DNA from: Setophaga petechia
Lineage: Eukaryota > Chordata > Aves > Passeriformes > Parulidae
Length of the DNA stretch: 64,000 bases
Assembly: GCA_024362935.1 (NCBI GenBank)
Contig: JANCRA010000006.1
Coordinates: 32,667,924 to 32,731,923, forward strand
Direction: 5' to 3'
The notes beneath the pieces were generated by a model that had not been told where the DNA came from, made no database searches, and saw only the letters and a program-made list of their open reading frames with translations. A program made the translations under genes and the position numbers. Positions within the stretch are counted from its first letter, which is position 1. Every line of letters begins with the position of its first letter. Below are positions 30,537 to 41,227 of this stretch, piece by piece.

Positions 30537-32611
30537 AAAGATAATCTGCCATACAGATGGTAATTGAAAACATCTTGCATTGCAATCTTCAACAACGGTA
30601 CAACTTACTTGAAAAGTTTTTTGACCAATCACACAAAGTAAAAGCATATTGACAGTAGCTCTATCCAACCACTGTAAGCACACGTACCTTTGGTTAAACA
30701 CTGCTGGCTTATTTCAAATACAATACCTGCTTGTAAGCCTTAAAACACAATGCACAGAGCTCCCTTATAAAGCTTAGAACTTCCTCATATCTTGCTAGAT
30801 ATACTCTTCTGTAGCTTAGGGAGTTATTCTAGCCAAGTGTTAATACACAGACCATTGCTCTATTTGTCCTTACTTTTCTACTTCTTATATAACTTTTCTG
30901 CTGACAAATCTTATGGCTACTGCTTAGCTCTAATCATAGCAGATTAGTAGACGACCTGAGTCCCAAGTGCAAAATAAGCCTTCAAATGTCATGTATTATT
31001 CAAAGCATGAGATATTTCAAGTCAGAAAATATATAATTAGCTGCTTCTCTAACAAAAAGAGTTTCCTATCTTATGAGCCGGAGATGACTTAAACAATTTA
31101 GAAGTGATTTAAAAACCCCTTGGGGTGATTTCAACAGAACTCTCCACAGCTCTCCCACAGCTCTCTGAAATATAGAAATAGTATTTAATCTGTGCAGCCA
31201 TTTGTAAAGAAGAAAATAATTTCTTGTGCCCAAGAAACAGAAATTCATTTGTTCATTATTCAGAAAAGTCATCCTAATTTTACAGAACAATGAAAGTAAT
31301 ATCGGAACAATATGCTTCTATTTACAATGGAATTTTTATAAATCCTTTCTCTGCTAAGTCTTATTTGATGGGATTTTTAGCTCTTCTTCCACCTGTACTT
31401 TCAGAATGCAATCTGCTCAGAATAGTGAGTGACTTTCTGCTAAGCTGTGCAACCACAGAGCATTGACAACGGCCTGTGTGAAATCCAGTATGAAGTGACT
31501 TGTGAAAGTCAATTAGAATTCAGTATTTGGTTAGAGATTCTTATGCACACAACATTTAGACACCTCGCCAGTCAGATTGTCTCAACACGGATGTGTGTAG
31601 ATTTATTTTACCCGCAATTTCTTTCTTTACCTTATCACAGAATGAGATCCCTACCAACTCAGGGACAAATTAAACCCACTGCCCTTCAGCACTAGGGGTA
31701 TTCAGCCCTCTGCTGTCATTTTTAGTAGCCTGCTGATATCCTGTGTGTAGATAATTGTATTCCAATGTGCCATAAACCCATTGCAAAAGTAGTGTAAACC
31801 CATCTCAGTACTTGTTTCCCTTCTTCCTAAGGAATGAAAATTGAATCCTCCACCCCTCCTTGCAGTCCTTTGACATAGACTACAACTACTCCTTGTCACA
31901 TCTTATGGGCACACTAGTGTGACACGGCTGGCACAGGTTCCAGCAGTGCAAACAGAAAGTGCATAGGGACTTTTGTTGTCAGCTAAGTAAATTACTGTGG
32001 CTGTCATGACGTAGATTACACACACACACACATACACACACACCAAAAGAAAAAAAAAAAAAAAAAAAAAACCAAAAAAAAGAAAACCAAGAAAAACCCC
32101 CAAAACAATCTAAGAAGAGATTCTAGATTTCCATAGATCAGAAAAACAAGAAACCCTAACAAACAAATGTAAAAAAAGAAGATAAATTGAAACTTCTAGT
32201 TATCAAGAGATCAGGAAAATTTAAAAAGCAAACAACACAACAAATCAATCCAGGTACACCTTTGCAGGATTCCTGCCTGAGAACCTGTGAGACTCTATGT
32301 TCTCAGGTTAGTCAAGACTTCTCTTATTTTCTAGACTGCTCTGTGAGCCACTGCTGTGTTTCCCTATTCTCCACTTCTCTCTTCCCAGCGTTTCCCTGTA
32401 GTGTGGCAGAAGAAATTGCAGCATGCCTTGATGTCATCCCGCGTACTACTCAACTCTCTTTTGCTTCTCGGTTTTGGAAAGGGAAGCGCAGTGCTTCTCA
32501 CCGCTGTGGCAAAGCCGAATCAGACGGAGAACCCTGAACGCACAGCTCATGTGAGGGCAGCCCGGGAGCCGCAGCCACAGGCTGGAGAAGCCCCCTGCCC
32601 CCCGTGCTGGG
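30537..32611. other. AT-rich stretch with simple repeats; no gene
   Basis: No coding exon, LTR or RNA gene was recognised. It contains a (CA)n run at 32018-32043 followed by an A-rich tract (about 32045-32071). At about 32612 the inverted-repeat arm begins. The last ~200 bases before the arm are unrelated to the left-arm continuation. Confidence 0.5.
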
Positions 32612-32782
32612 GCTGGCAGCTGTGGCCCTGCCCGGCCCCGCAGCCGGGCCCGCCAGCCTGCGCCCCGCACGCCGCTCCCTGCCCCGGGCCGTGCGGGCCG
32701 GCTCGGCCGCTGCTGGGTGCAGGCAGCGCCCGGCCGAGGGGCAGAGCCCGCGCCGAGCCTTCCCTGCCGCCGCTCCCCGCAG

Positions 32783-33657
32783 CTGCTGCAGGACGAGAGC
32801 CGAGCGGCCGAGCACCTGCGCTGGGCCCTGCCGCACCTGCAGAGCCCACAGAGGCCCCTGCGACAGGCGGCCGTCAGGCTGATGGGTGAGCCCCGAGCCC
32901 AGCGCCCCTCCCTGCCCCCGGCCCGGCCGCTGCCCCGGCTCCAGCGGGAGCCGCGCCCGGGCCGCTGCAGCCCCGCCCGCCCTCGGCGCTGCCGCCGCCC
33001 TCCCGCAGCCGAGCCCTCGGGCGGCAGCGTGCGGCAGGGCCGGCAGGAGCCCTGCCCGGGCAGGAGGGCATGCGGCCGCAGGGTGGCAGCGCCCGTGTCG
33101 GGCAGCTGTGCCGCCTGGCGCCGCCACGGGCTCTGTCCTGCCAGGGCTGGCCGGAGTGCTCATGGTGGGGCAGAAGAAGGAGCTCCAGGTCCTCAGTCAG
33201 GGTGAGTGGGGGCAGTCGCGGGGGTGCCAGCGGGGGCCGCCGGGGGCAGCTGCAAATCCTGGCTCCGGAGCTACAATCCCTGCCCGGGCTGCCGAGGGCT
33301 CTGCTCCCTGTGCGGACGAGGGGCGGCGGGGACAGAGCCCGGAGTGCTTTCAGGGACACGAGGGGCAGCCGAGGCCAGCACCTTCCGGCCCAAGCCCGTG
33401 TCTCCGGCTCCCTTCTGGCCATAGCAGGAGCCGGCTGGGATTGCCTGGCAGGATTGTTTCCCTGGATTCCTGCAATCCGGCCTCTAACCGTGGCTCTGGG
33501 CTTCTTTTTTTCAACCCTTCAAGCCCTGAAGGAGTACGAGTGCCCTTTCTTCATCAACCAATTTATCCAGCTGATGAAGTTCGAGGCAAGATCTGCCGAA
33601 CTTCGTCTGCAAGATCAGGAGAACCCGTGTCCTTGGGCAACCCCCAGTTGCCAATGA
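32783..33657 (+). pseudogene. MROH-like 3' exons, right-arm copy
   Basis: Three exons match copy A exons in the left arm: 32783-32885 (103 nt, AAEHLRWALPHLQSPQRPLR), 33145-33201 (57 nt, GVLMVGQKKELQVLSQ) and about 33515-33657 (ALKEYECPFFINQFIQLM, stop TGA at 33655-33657). The middle exon keeps frame where the left arm has lost one base. The last exon has lost its acceptor: CAG in the left arm reads CAA at 33512-33514. No upstream exons exist because the arm ends at 32612. It is therefore a truncated gene tail. Confidence 0.72.
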
Positions 33658-34310
33658 AGATGAGACCACCTGCAGAGCACAGGGTTCCAGCTGCAACTCC
33701 AGGCACAGCTCTTGTTGGTCACAGCTGAGCCTGTGGGAAGCTCCAGGGGCTCCTGGCATCTCACTCCTTGTTGGCAGCTCCCTCCCCCTCTCCAGCCCCC
33801 AGGCCCTGCCCAGCCCCTTTTTTGCCTCCCAGTTCACCCCTTTGCTTTGCCTTCCCTTAATAACCAGTTTTAGCTTTGTCACTTTACCCACGTGTCCATG
33901 GAGCTGAAGTGGCAGAAACCCTGAGCCCAGGGACACGCAGGGCCCTGCTGCCGTTCTCTTCCATGCTGTGTTCTGTGCACGGGCAGAGAGGAACAAGGGC
34001 AGCTCAGGCTGCAAAGGTCCCTGTGCTGCTGCTCCAGTTGCACAGCACCATGGAGTTGAAGGTCGTGCTGAGCATGCTGAAGGGAACAAGGAGCCTGGGT
34101 TTTAGAAGAGCCAGCTTGAGGATGCTCTGAAGGCAGCTGTGAGGGATTCCACAGCATGCATCTGTGGAGAGCAGAGGAGCTTGCAATGCTGGAAGTTTTT
34201 CACAGAGAGCTTCCTGAAAGCACAGCAATGCTCCATCCCTACACAGGGACAGGAAGAGGGCAGAAGCAGAGACCGTCGTGGCCTAATAATGAGCTCTGGG
34301 TGTGCCTGAA

Positions 34311-34330
34311 AGCAGCAGCAGCAGCAGCAG
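34311..34330. repeat. AGC/CAG trinucleotide run (right arm)
   Basis: About seven AGC units, slightly longer than the counterpart at 2304-2320 in the left arm. The length difference shows the arms evolve at least partly independently. Confidence 0.85.
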
Positions 34331-34604
34331 GGAGTGGCTGAGCCTCAGAGGCAGGACCGTCCCAGTGGCTGCAGTGTTGTCAGGCAGTGCCTGCAGGCTC
34401 GGTGTGGTTCTGGCAGCTGTGGTCTCCCTACAAGTGAGGAATGGCAGCCCCTGCCTCAGGCCCAGTCAGAAACCCAACCAAGCGAGACCAGAGGGAGGAG
34501 ACCCTTTCCACCTCTCTTGGGCAGGGCTGCAAAACAGCCGCTGCATCTTCCTGCCCCTCTGTTTGGGGTGTGCTGAGCCCAGAGCCGGCCAGCTTGTGTC
34601 CTGC

Positions 34605-35069
34605 TGTTATAAGTAGCAATATGTTTGTTCATTAGTTAAATTAATAGCTGAATAATTCTTATAATATAAAAAGCAATAGTTAAATAGTTGTATTTGCTTG
34701 TAACTGTAACAAAAGCTGACCTGGCAAGAATTGCTGAGCTTGCAGAAACGTATAGTGCTTAGAATTGCTGAGCTTGCAGAAAATGTATAGTGCTTTGGAA
34801 ACATATGGTTGTAGTTAAGTCCTATAAGACAAAGTCCACCCAGCGAACAAAGCGGGCCCCCCTTCTCCTTCAAGACCACCAGAACAGGATACGTCATCCC
34901 GAGAGGAGAAGAAATAAAAGACCAGACCCAGAAAGGGGGGCGCGGACTTTGAGAGCAGATTTCTCTCAGTCGCCCAGCGCTGAACTTTTGCTTGTCACTG
35001 CTTGCTTTATAATCAAATAAATTCTGATTGGGAAAAGAAATTTACATGGTAAGGTTCTTCCTTATAACA
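34605..35069 (+). repeat. ERV-C 5' LTR
   Basis: 465 bp, TGTTATAAG to TTATAACA. U3 has a near-perfect direct repeat of about 34 bp (units about 34730 and 34764, AGAATTGCTGAGCTTGCAGA) that looks like a duplicated enhancer. A TATA-like GAAATAAAAG lies near 34909-34918. The polyadenylation signal AATAAA is at 35016-35021. Confidence 0.93.
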
Positions 35070-35071
35070 AA

Positions 35072-35089
35072 TGGTGCCGTGACTCGGAT
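35072..35089 (+). other. ERV-C primer-binding site, tRNA-His type
   Basis: Reads TGGTGCCGTGACTCGGAT, complementary to the 3' end of tRNA-His, two bases after the LTR. Confidence 0.88.
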
Positions 35090-35414
35090 CCAGGAAACGG
35101 GGCCCAGAAACTTCGGGGAGGCGCCCCCACCCCTTTTGGTGGGCTCCGGAGATCCTTGGGCCACCCGGTAACCTGGATCTGATGAACCTAAATTCGGTGA
35201 GCAAGCAAAAGAGTATACCGGTAACCCTGTAAACTTTGTGCACGAAGATCCAAGCGAAGACGCAGGACGCATGAGTATATAGGTGAACCGCTCGGTTGGG
35301 GTTGGGATCCCAGGGCACGGTGAATGAGACGTCCAAGTGCGGACGAAGTGAAAAGGGACCCTCCAGTAGTGCAGTTCTCGTAGCCCGCGAGGGAGCGAGC
35401 CACGACCGAGGGGT

Positions 35415-35434
35415 TGTGTGTGTGTGTGTGTGTG
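35415..35434 (+). repeat. (TG)n run in the ERV-C leader
   Basis: About ten GT units lie 16 bases upstream of the gag ATG. They extend the gag frame upstream as a Cys-Val run, which I consider untranslated. Confidence 0.85.
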
Positions 35435-35449
35435 GAGGTGCCTTGGAAG

Positions 35450-36931
35450 ATGGGGCAGAAGGAAAGCAAGCCTTCTGATCCCATGGGGGAGGGCCCCCGG
35501 TTACCCTCAATACCAAAGGATAGTCCATTAGGATTAATGCTTAAGTATTGGGATGATTCTCCCTCCAGAAAGGGGAAGGATAAGGCAAAAATGATAAATT
35601 ATTGCATGGTAGTGTGGGGCGGTAAGAAGCTGGAGTCAGGAAATGTTTATTGGCCCGTTTTCGGATCCTCCGAAGATTGGGTCTGCCAAGCCCTGAACAG
35701 CTTTGTGAATTCTAAAGAGCCAGTAAACCTGGAAGAGAGTGTTTATGCTAAATTATGGTTGGTAGGAAGTGATGAACAAATGACTAAGTTGTTCCCCCTT
35801 AAGGGAAGTCAAGGAGAGGAAGACAGAAAGAAAAAGTCTCGACTAGAGGAAGAGACTCCTATTTACCCTCCCCCGTATGTACCACCACCAGCCCCTCCCG
35901 TACTCCTTCCAAACGTGCCTCCGACATCTGCTCCTAATCAACAGCAGGTCACGAACTCCCCGGATTGCAGGAGGCGTACTCGGAGTCAGATGAGGACAGT
36001 AATTGATGAAGGAGAGAGCAGTGGGTTGTTCCCTCTCAGGGAAATAGCATTAGGAGGACCCCAAGCTGGGATGGGGTTTGTCACTGTCCCGTTAAACTCG
36101 GGAGATGTGCGCGAATTTAAGAAAGAGATGGGAAAATTATTAGAAGACCCTATAGGAGTGGCAGAAAGGGTGGACCAGTTCCTAGGGCCAAACATATATA
36201 CTTGGGTGGAAATGCAGTCCATTTTAGGCATCCTATTTACAACAGAGGAAAGAGGGATGATCAGAAGGGCTGGGATGAGGATTTGGGACACCCAGCATGT
36301 TCAAGGTCCTGCGGCTGATGTGAAATGGCCCTTACAAAATCCCAATGGGAACAATCAGGACCCCAACCATCGTGGTCATATGCAGGACTTAAGAGCTATC
36401 ATAATCCAGGGCATACGAGAGGCTGTGCCCTGGGGACAAAATATAAGCAAGGCATTCAGAGAGTGCCAAGGAAAAGATGAAACCCCCACTGAATGGTTGG
36501 AAAGATTAAGGAAAAGCTTTCAGTTATACTCAGGGGTTGATCCGGACACGCCAATGGGGCAAGCACTCCTGAAAACACAGTTTGTAGCTAAATCATGGGA
36601 AGACATTAGAAAGAAACTAGAAAAGTTAGAGGATTGGCAGGACAGAGGACTTGATGAATTGCTTAGGGAGGCCCAGAAGGTATATGTTAGATGGGAGGAG
36701 GAGGCACATAAAAGGCAAGTTCGGATGATGGTGGCGGCAGTCAGGGAGGGACAGCGAAACAACCCTCCACCACGGGAAAGAAATGGCATGAGGAGAGGTC
36801 CCCGGGATTTAGGAGGGCCCCCAACTGGAGGGAAAGAAGGAGCAGTGTGCTACTATTGTGGTGGGAAAGGACATATGAAGAGGGAATGTCGAAAGAGGCT
36901 TAGGGATGAAAAAATGTTTAAAGAAGATTAG
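35450..36931 (+). CDS. gag: ERV-C Gag polyprotein (493 aa)
   Basis: The start is the ATG of MGQKESKPSD. MGQ gives an N-terminal Gly for myristoylation as in gammaretroviruses; an upstream in-frame ATG in the TG run lacks this. Matrix is followed by a Pro-rich region with the late-budding motif PPPY (in IYPPPYVPPP), then capsid with a major homology region (ETPTEWLERLRKSF), then an Arg/Glu-rich stretch, and a nucleocapsid with one zinc knuckle, CYYCGGKGHMKREC. The length is close to that of known gammaretrovirus Gags. It ends in TAG at 36929-36931 with the pol frame continuing unchanged. Confidence 0.94.
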   Translation: MGQKESKPSDPMGEGPRLPSIPKDSPLGLMLKYWDDSPSRKGKDKAKMINYCMVVWGGKKLESGNVYWPVFGSSEDWVCQALNSFVNSKEPVNLEESVYAKLWLVGSDEQMTKLFPLKGSQGEEDRKKKSRLEEETPIYPPPYVPPPAPPVLLPNVPPTSAPNQQQVTNSPDCRRRTRSQMRTVIDEGESSGLFPLREIALGGPQAGMGFVTVPLNSGDVREFKKEMGKLLEDPIGVAERVDQFLGPNIYTWVEMQSILGILFTTEERGMIRRAGMRIWDTQHVQGPAADVKWPLQNPNGNNQDPNHRGHMQDLRAIIIQGIREAVPWGQNISKAFRECQGKDETPTEWLERLRKSFQLYSGVDPDTPMGQALLKTQFVAKSWEDIRKKLEKLEDWQDRGLDELLREAQKVYVRWEEEAHKRQVRMMVAAVREGQRNNPPPRERNGMRRGPRDLGGPPTGGKEGAVCYYCGGKGHMKRECRKRLRDEKMFKED

Positions 36932-36945
36932 GGAGGTCAAGGGCT
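36929..36945 (+). promoter_or_regulatory. Amber stop with read-through context between gag and pol
   Basis: TAG is followed by GGAGGTCAAGGGCT. Gag and pol are in the same frame (35450 and 36953 both 2 mod 3) and no other stop lies between. This matches the gammaretrovirus strategy of suppressing the UAG, where a G-rich spacer and a pseudoknot follow. The pseudoknot was not modelled. Confidence 0.82.
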
Positions 36946-39900
36946 CTATCTATTGGGGACCCAAATGTCATCGGAGCCCTTGGTAAAACTCAGAGTGGGT
37001 CCTCAGCACACCCCCATAACCTTCCTTGTAGATACAGGGGCCGAGAGATCAACAGTTCAATCTTTGCCCCCAGGATGCAAGATCTCATCTTCCACAGTAC
37101 AGGTTATTGGGGCAAGGGGAGAACCTTTCAAGGTTCCTGTAATTGAAGATGTTTTAATAGAATCAGAGAAGAAAATGGGGGTGGGATCACTATTATTAGT
37201 CCCCGAAGCTGATTACAATTTATTAGGAAGAGATTTAATGGTGGAATTAGGGATAAATGTAAATATTGAAGAAAAACAGTTGAAAGTCAAGTTGTGCCCC
37301 TTACGGGTCACTGACGAAGAGAAAATCAACCCAGAAGTCTGGTATACCCCTGATACTGTAGGAAGATTAAATATAGAACCCTTCACAGTCAAAATTCAAA
37401 ACCCAGAAATCCCAGTAAGAATAAAACAATATCCCATGTCAGATGAGGGGCGAAGGGGACTGAAACCAGAGGTAGAACGGTTAATCCGGCAAGGGCTCTT
37501 GGAACCTTGCATGTCTCCCTTCAACACCCCTATTCTGCCTGTAAAGAAACCAGATGGGAAATACCGATTAGTACATGATTTAAGGGAAATAAATAAGAGA
37601 ACCATTGCCCGGTTTCCTGTAGTAGCAAACCCACACACATTGCTGAGCCAATTGAAACCAGATGATCAGTGGTATAGTGTTATAGATTTAAAAGACGCCT
37701 TTTGGGCATGGCCCTTAAAGGAAGAATGTAGAGACTATTTTGCATTTGAATGGGAAGATCCCGATACTCACCGAAAGCAACAATTAAGGTGGACAGTACT
37801 TCCCCAGGGACACACTGAATCCCCAAATTTATTTGGGCAGGCACTAGAGCAAATAATGAGATCTTATACCCCAAACCAAGGAATAACTCTTGTTCAATAT
37901 GTAGATGACTTATTAATTGCTGGAAAGAGCGAAGAATCAGTTAGGGAAGAGAGCATTAAGCTTCTAAACTTTTTAAGCATCCAGGGGCTGAAGGTGTCTA
38001 AAAGCAAACTGCAATTTGTAGAGGAAGAAGTAAAGTATCTAGGACACCGACTCAGTAAAGGAACTAAAACATTAGACCCAGGGAGGGTTAAGGGGATCCT
38101 CTCCCTTCCTCCCCCAAGAAATAAGAGACAAATCAGGCAGCTATTGGGTCTCGTAGGATACTGCAGACAATGGATTGAAAACTTTAGTGGTAAGGTAAAA
38201 TTTTTGTATGAAAAACTAACTGCTGAAGGTGTGATAAAATGGACTGAGAAGGATGATGAATCATTAGAACAATTAAAAGAGGAATTAGCCAACGCCCCAG
38301 TGCTAAGCCTCCCGGATGTTAGGAGGCCTTTCTATTTGTTCGTTAACACTGAGGCAGGAGTAGCATTTGGGGTGCTGGCTCAGGACTGGGCTGGCAGTCG
38401 AAAACCAGTAGCATTTATTTCTAAACTACTAGACCCCGTAAGTAGGGGGTGGCCAACATGTTTACAGATTATAGTGGCAACAGCCCTCTTAGTAGAGGAA
38501 GCTTTCAAAATTACTTATGGAGGAGAACTGAAAGTCTGTACCCCCCATAATATACGGGCAGTATTGCAACAAAAGGCAGAAAAATGGATAACAGATGCAA
38601 GGCTCCTGAAATATGAGAGCATTTTGCTCTCATCTTCTAGGTTGAAACTTGAAACCACCTCTCTGCAAAACCCTGCAGAATTTTTGTTTGGATACCCACA
38701 GGAGAATTTAACCCATGACTGCCTACATAGTATAGAAAAGCAAACAAAAATTAGGCCAGACCTCGAAGAAGAAGAACTGGAAGAGGGAGAAAGGCTATTT
38801 GTGGATGGATCCTCTAGGGTTGTCGAGGGAAAACGAATCTCTGGATATGCGGTTGTGGGAGGTAAAAATTTAGAAATAATGGAATCTGGACCTCTGAGTC
38901 CTAGTTGGTCAGCCCAGGCCTGTGAGTTCTATGCAGTATTGAGGGCCTTGAAACTCTTGGAAGCTAAAGTTGGGACCATCTATACGGACTCAAAGTATGC
39001 CTTTGGAGTGGTACATACTTTTGGGAAAATTTGGGAAGAAAGAGGGTTAATAAACTCCCGAGGAAGAGAATTAATACATCAGGAACTAATTACTCAGGTA
39101 CTACAAGCTTTAAGAGGCCCAAAGAAAATAGCAATAGTACATGTTAAAGGACATCAAAAGGGCCTCTCCCATCTGACTAGAGGAAACAACACAGCAGACA
39201 GAGAAGCGAAGGAAGCTGCCCTCAGAAAATTCCAGGGTCAGGGAATAAAAAAACCACTAGATAATGAGAAAATTCATGTCCTGAGCTTCACAGCCCAGGA
39301 AAAGGAGAAATTAGACAAAATGGGAATAAAAGACACTGGGGGTATTTGGAAATTGCCAGACGATAGGGAGGTGCTGCCAAAATCTATGGCCCGAAGAATA
39401 ATGCAGCAACTGCATGACCAGACTCATTGGGGAACCCAAGCCTTAGTAGATCAATTTACCATTAAGTATATGTGTATAGGAATTTATGATATAGCAAAAC
39501 AAGTAGTTAGGGGTTGTATAACATGCCAAAGAGTAAATAGACATCAAGTTAGAGAAAGGATTCCAGGAGGAAGGGAATTAGCACACCGGCCCTTTTCACA
39601 TGTACAAATAGATTTTACCCAATTACCAAAAGTAGGGAGATACAAGTACTTATTGGTATTGGTAGATCATCTAACCCACTTTGTAGAAGCATACCCTACA
39701 TCGCGGGCTACTGCAAATGTGGTAATTAAAACCTTGTTAGAAGAAATAATCCCCAGGTATGGAATTGTAGAAATACTAGACTCTGATAGGGGCCCCCATT
39801 TTGCAAACAAGGTAATGAGAGAGGTAACCATGGCCTTAGGCACTAAATGGCAATATCACACCCCTTGGCATCCTCAAAGCTCAGGGAGGGTGGAAAGGGC

Positions 39901-40456
39901 AAATGAAGAAATCAAGAAGCAACTCACCAAACTCATGGTAGAAACTAAAATGTCTTGGGTCAGATGTTTACCCATGGCACTGCTAAACATTAGAACCCGA
40001 CCCAGGACGGATGTAGGAATCTCTCCTTTTGAAATGCTTTATGGAATGCCTTATGACTTAGAACTCCCGGGAAACCATCCTTGTATACAAGATAGTCAAA
40101 TTCAGAGTTATATACAACAGTTAATGAAACGGAGGGAAGAATTAAAAGGAAAAGGGCTATTGGTACAAAGACCCCCCTTGGATGTAATGATGCATAAACT
40201 TAAACCCGGAGATAGAGTTCTAATTAAGACTTGGAAAGAGACAACCCTAACACCCCAGTGGGAAGGTCCCTATGTTGTTCTGTTTACCACAGAAACAGCC
40301 ATCAGAACTGCTGAAAAAGGCTGGACACATGCAAGTCGGGTGAAAGGACCCATCACTGCAGACACCCCTTGGGAAGTGACCAGTCGCCCCGGAGATCTAC
40401 GGTTAACTCTTCGGAAGGCACAGAAGCCTGCACCCGTGGGTAATGTGAATGACTGA
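36932..40456 (+). CDS. pol: ERV-C Pol: protease, RT, RNase H, integrase
   Basis: 1174 codons plus stop follow the amber codon; the first ATG is at 36953. The protease active site is LVDTGAERS. RT has SPFNTPILPVKK, VLPQGHTESP and the gamma-type catalytic YVDD. RNase H has FVDGSS, YTDSKYAF and NNTADREAKEA. Integrase has an HHCC zinc region (ending CITCQR), then D,D,E in VQIDFTQLP, LDSDRGPHF and SGRVERANEE, and a C-terminal domain. Order, length and protease-in-pol layout match gammaretroviruses. Open throughout. The stop overlaps the start of the next ORF by 8 bases. Confidence 0.95.
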   Translation, partial: GGQGLYLLGTQMSSEPLVKLRVGPQHTPITFLVDTGAERSTVQSLPPGCKISSSTVQVIGARGEPFKVPVIEDVLIESEKKMGVGSLLLVPEADYNLLGRDLMVELGINVNIEEKQLKVKLCPLRVTDEEKINPEVWYTPDTVGRLNIEPFTVKIQNPEIPVRIKQYPMSDEGRRGLKPEVERLIRQGLLEPCMSPFNTPILPVKKPDGKYRLVHDLREINKRTIARFPVVANPHTLLSQLKPDDQWYSVIDLKDAFWAWPLKEECRDYFAFEWEDPDTHRKQQLRWTVLPQGHTESPNLFGQALEQIMRSYTPNQGITLVQYVDDLLIAGKSEESVREESIKLLNFLSIQGLKVSKSKLQFVEEEVKYLGHRLSKGTKTLDPGRVKGILSLPPPRNKRQIRQLLGLVGYCRQWIENFSGKVKFLYEKLTAEGVIKWTEKDDESLEQLKEELANAPVLSLPDVRRPFYLFVNTEAGVAFGVLAQDWAGSRKPVAFISKLLDPVSRGWPTCLQIIVATALLVEEAFKITYGGELKVCTPHNIRAVLQQKAEKWITDARLLKYESILLSSSRLKLETTSLQNPAEFLFGYPQENLTHDCLHSIEKQTKIRPDLEEEELEEGERLFVDGSSRVVEGKRISGYAVVGGKNLEIMESGPLSPSWSAQACEFYAVLRALKLLEAKVGTIYTDSKYAFGVVHTFGKIWEERGLINSRGRELIHQELITQVLQALRGPKKIAIVHVKGHQKGLSHLTRGNNTADREAKEAALRKFQGQGIKKPLDNEKIHVLSFTAQEKEKLDKMGIKDTGGIWKLPDDREVLPKSMARRIMQQLHDQTHWGTQALVDQFTIKYMCIGIYDIAKQVVRGCITCQRVNRHQVRERIPGGRELAHRPFSHVQIDFTQLPKVGRYKYLLVLVDHLTHFVEAYPTSRATANVVIKTLLEEIIPRYGIVEILDSDRGPHFANKVMREVTMALGTKWQYHTPWHPQSSGRVERANEEIKKQLTKLMVETKMSWVRCLPMALLNIRTRPRTDVGISPFEMLYGMPYDLELPGNHPCIQDSQIQSYIQQLMKRREELKGKGLLVQRPPLDVMMHKLKPGDRVLIKTWKETTLTPQWEGPYVVLFTTETAIRTAEKGWTHASRVKGPITADTPWEVTSRPGDLRLTLRKAQKPAPVGNVND

Positions 40457-41123
40457 ATTAGGGGACAGAGAACTGTACCGACTGAGACTCTTGGTAAGAA
40501 AACCCCTACAGGAACTGGAACGGGAGTTTAAGTGTCCTCTACCATGGAAAACCTGGAATGAACTGACACTTGCTCTTTCAGTAGTGGCTGAAGTGAGGCG
40601 AGAATTATTCGATTGCACCGAGTGTCTTAAATGTCGGGAATCTTCTTGCCGGGCGTGGGTAAAAATCTTTTGTGGGGGCTGTAAAAACAAATGGTGGATT
40701 TTCCAGTCACAGTTGGTGGGAAGCACATGGTGTCTTACTTGTGATTGGCATTGGAGAAGAGCAAATCCATTAAGAGCCTTAAGACAATTCATACAAATCC
40801 CTGGAAGGCGGGAGATCCCCGACAGAGAAGCAGTGTCACTAGTTGAAAACCTAGAACAGAGAAGGAATTGGGCCCTGGCATGGGAATTCCAACACCAATT
40901 GCATAGGATTACAAGTCAAAACCAGACAGTCATATTAACTACCTTGTGTAAGAAGGGAATCCATGTTTCTCTGGTGTGGCAAGTGAGGCCTGACGAGTGG
41001 AATACCACGATTCGCCGCTATTCCCGAGTTCATAAACAACAAAAACGTAAAGAACGTAGGGAAGAGCAACGCAACTCTAGGAAATTGAGAGAAAAGGGAA
41101 TAAAGACAGAGGGTGAACCCTAA
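40449..41123 (+). CDS. ERV-C unknown accessory ORF, Cys-rich with basic tail (224 aa)
   Basis: I do not recognise this protein. It starts at an ATG inside the last codons of pol (frames differ) and ends 104 bases before env. Features: a cysteine cluster at residues 56-98 (C56, C59, C62, C67, C75, C78, C95, C98) with CxxC pairs CTEC, CLKC, CGGC and CLTC, suggesting a metal-binding fold; six Trp nearby; and a strongly basic C-terminal stretch (195-217, KQQKRKERREEQRNSRK), compatible with nuclear or RNA targeting. There is no signal peptide or membrane span. Simple gammaretroviruses have no gene here. By position and composition it could be a regulatory protein of a complex retrovirus, but that is inference. 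Expression would need a spliced mRNA or re-initiation. Confidence 0.72.
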   Translation: MTELGDRELYRLRLLVRKPLQELEREFKCPLPWKTWNELTLALSVVAEVRRELFDCTECLKCRESSCRAWVKIFCGGCKNKWWIFQSQLVGSTWCLTCDWHWRRANPLRALRQFIQIPGRREIPDREAVSLVENLEQRRNWALAWEFQHQLHRITSQNQTVILTTLCKKGIHVSLVWQVRPDEWNTTIRRYSRVHKQQKRKERREEQRNSRKLREKGIKTEGEP

Positions 41124-41227
41124 GTAGGTGTGAGACTTAGGTCCTGTAAAGCTCGCTGGGGACAGCAGAGTTCTTCATAAAACCAAGGAGATCCTTTGCC
41201 TGGAGGCCAGAAAGCCTGCCCTTAGGA

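Noticed and set aside
35414..35449. Upstream in-frame ATG giving a Cys-Val N-terminal extension of ERV-C Gag
   Set aside because: It is encoded by a TG dinucleotide run and would remove the N-terminal Gly needed for myristoylation. MGQ at 35450 is the better start.
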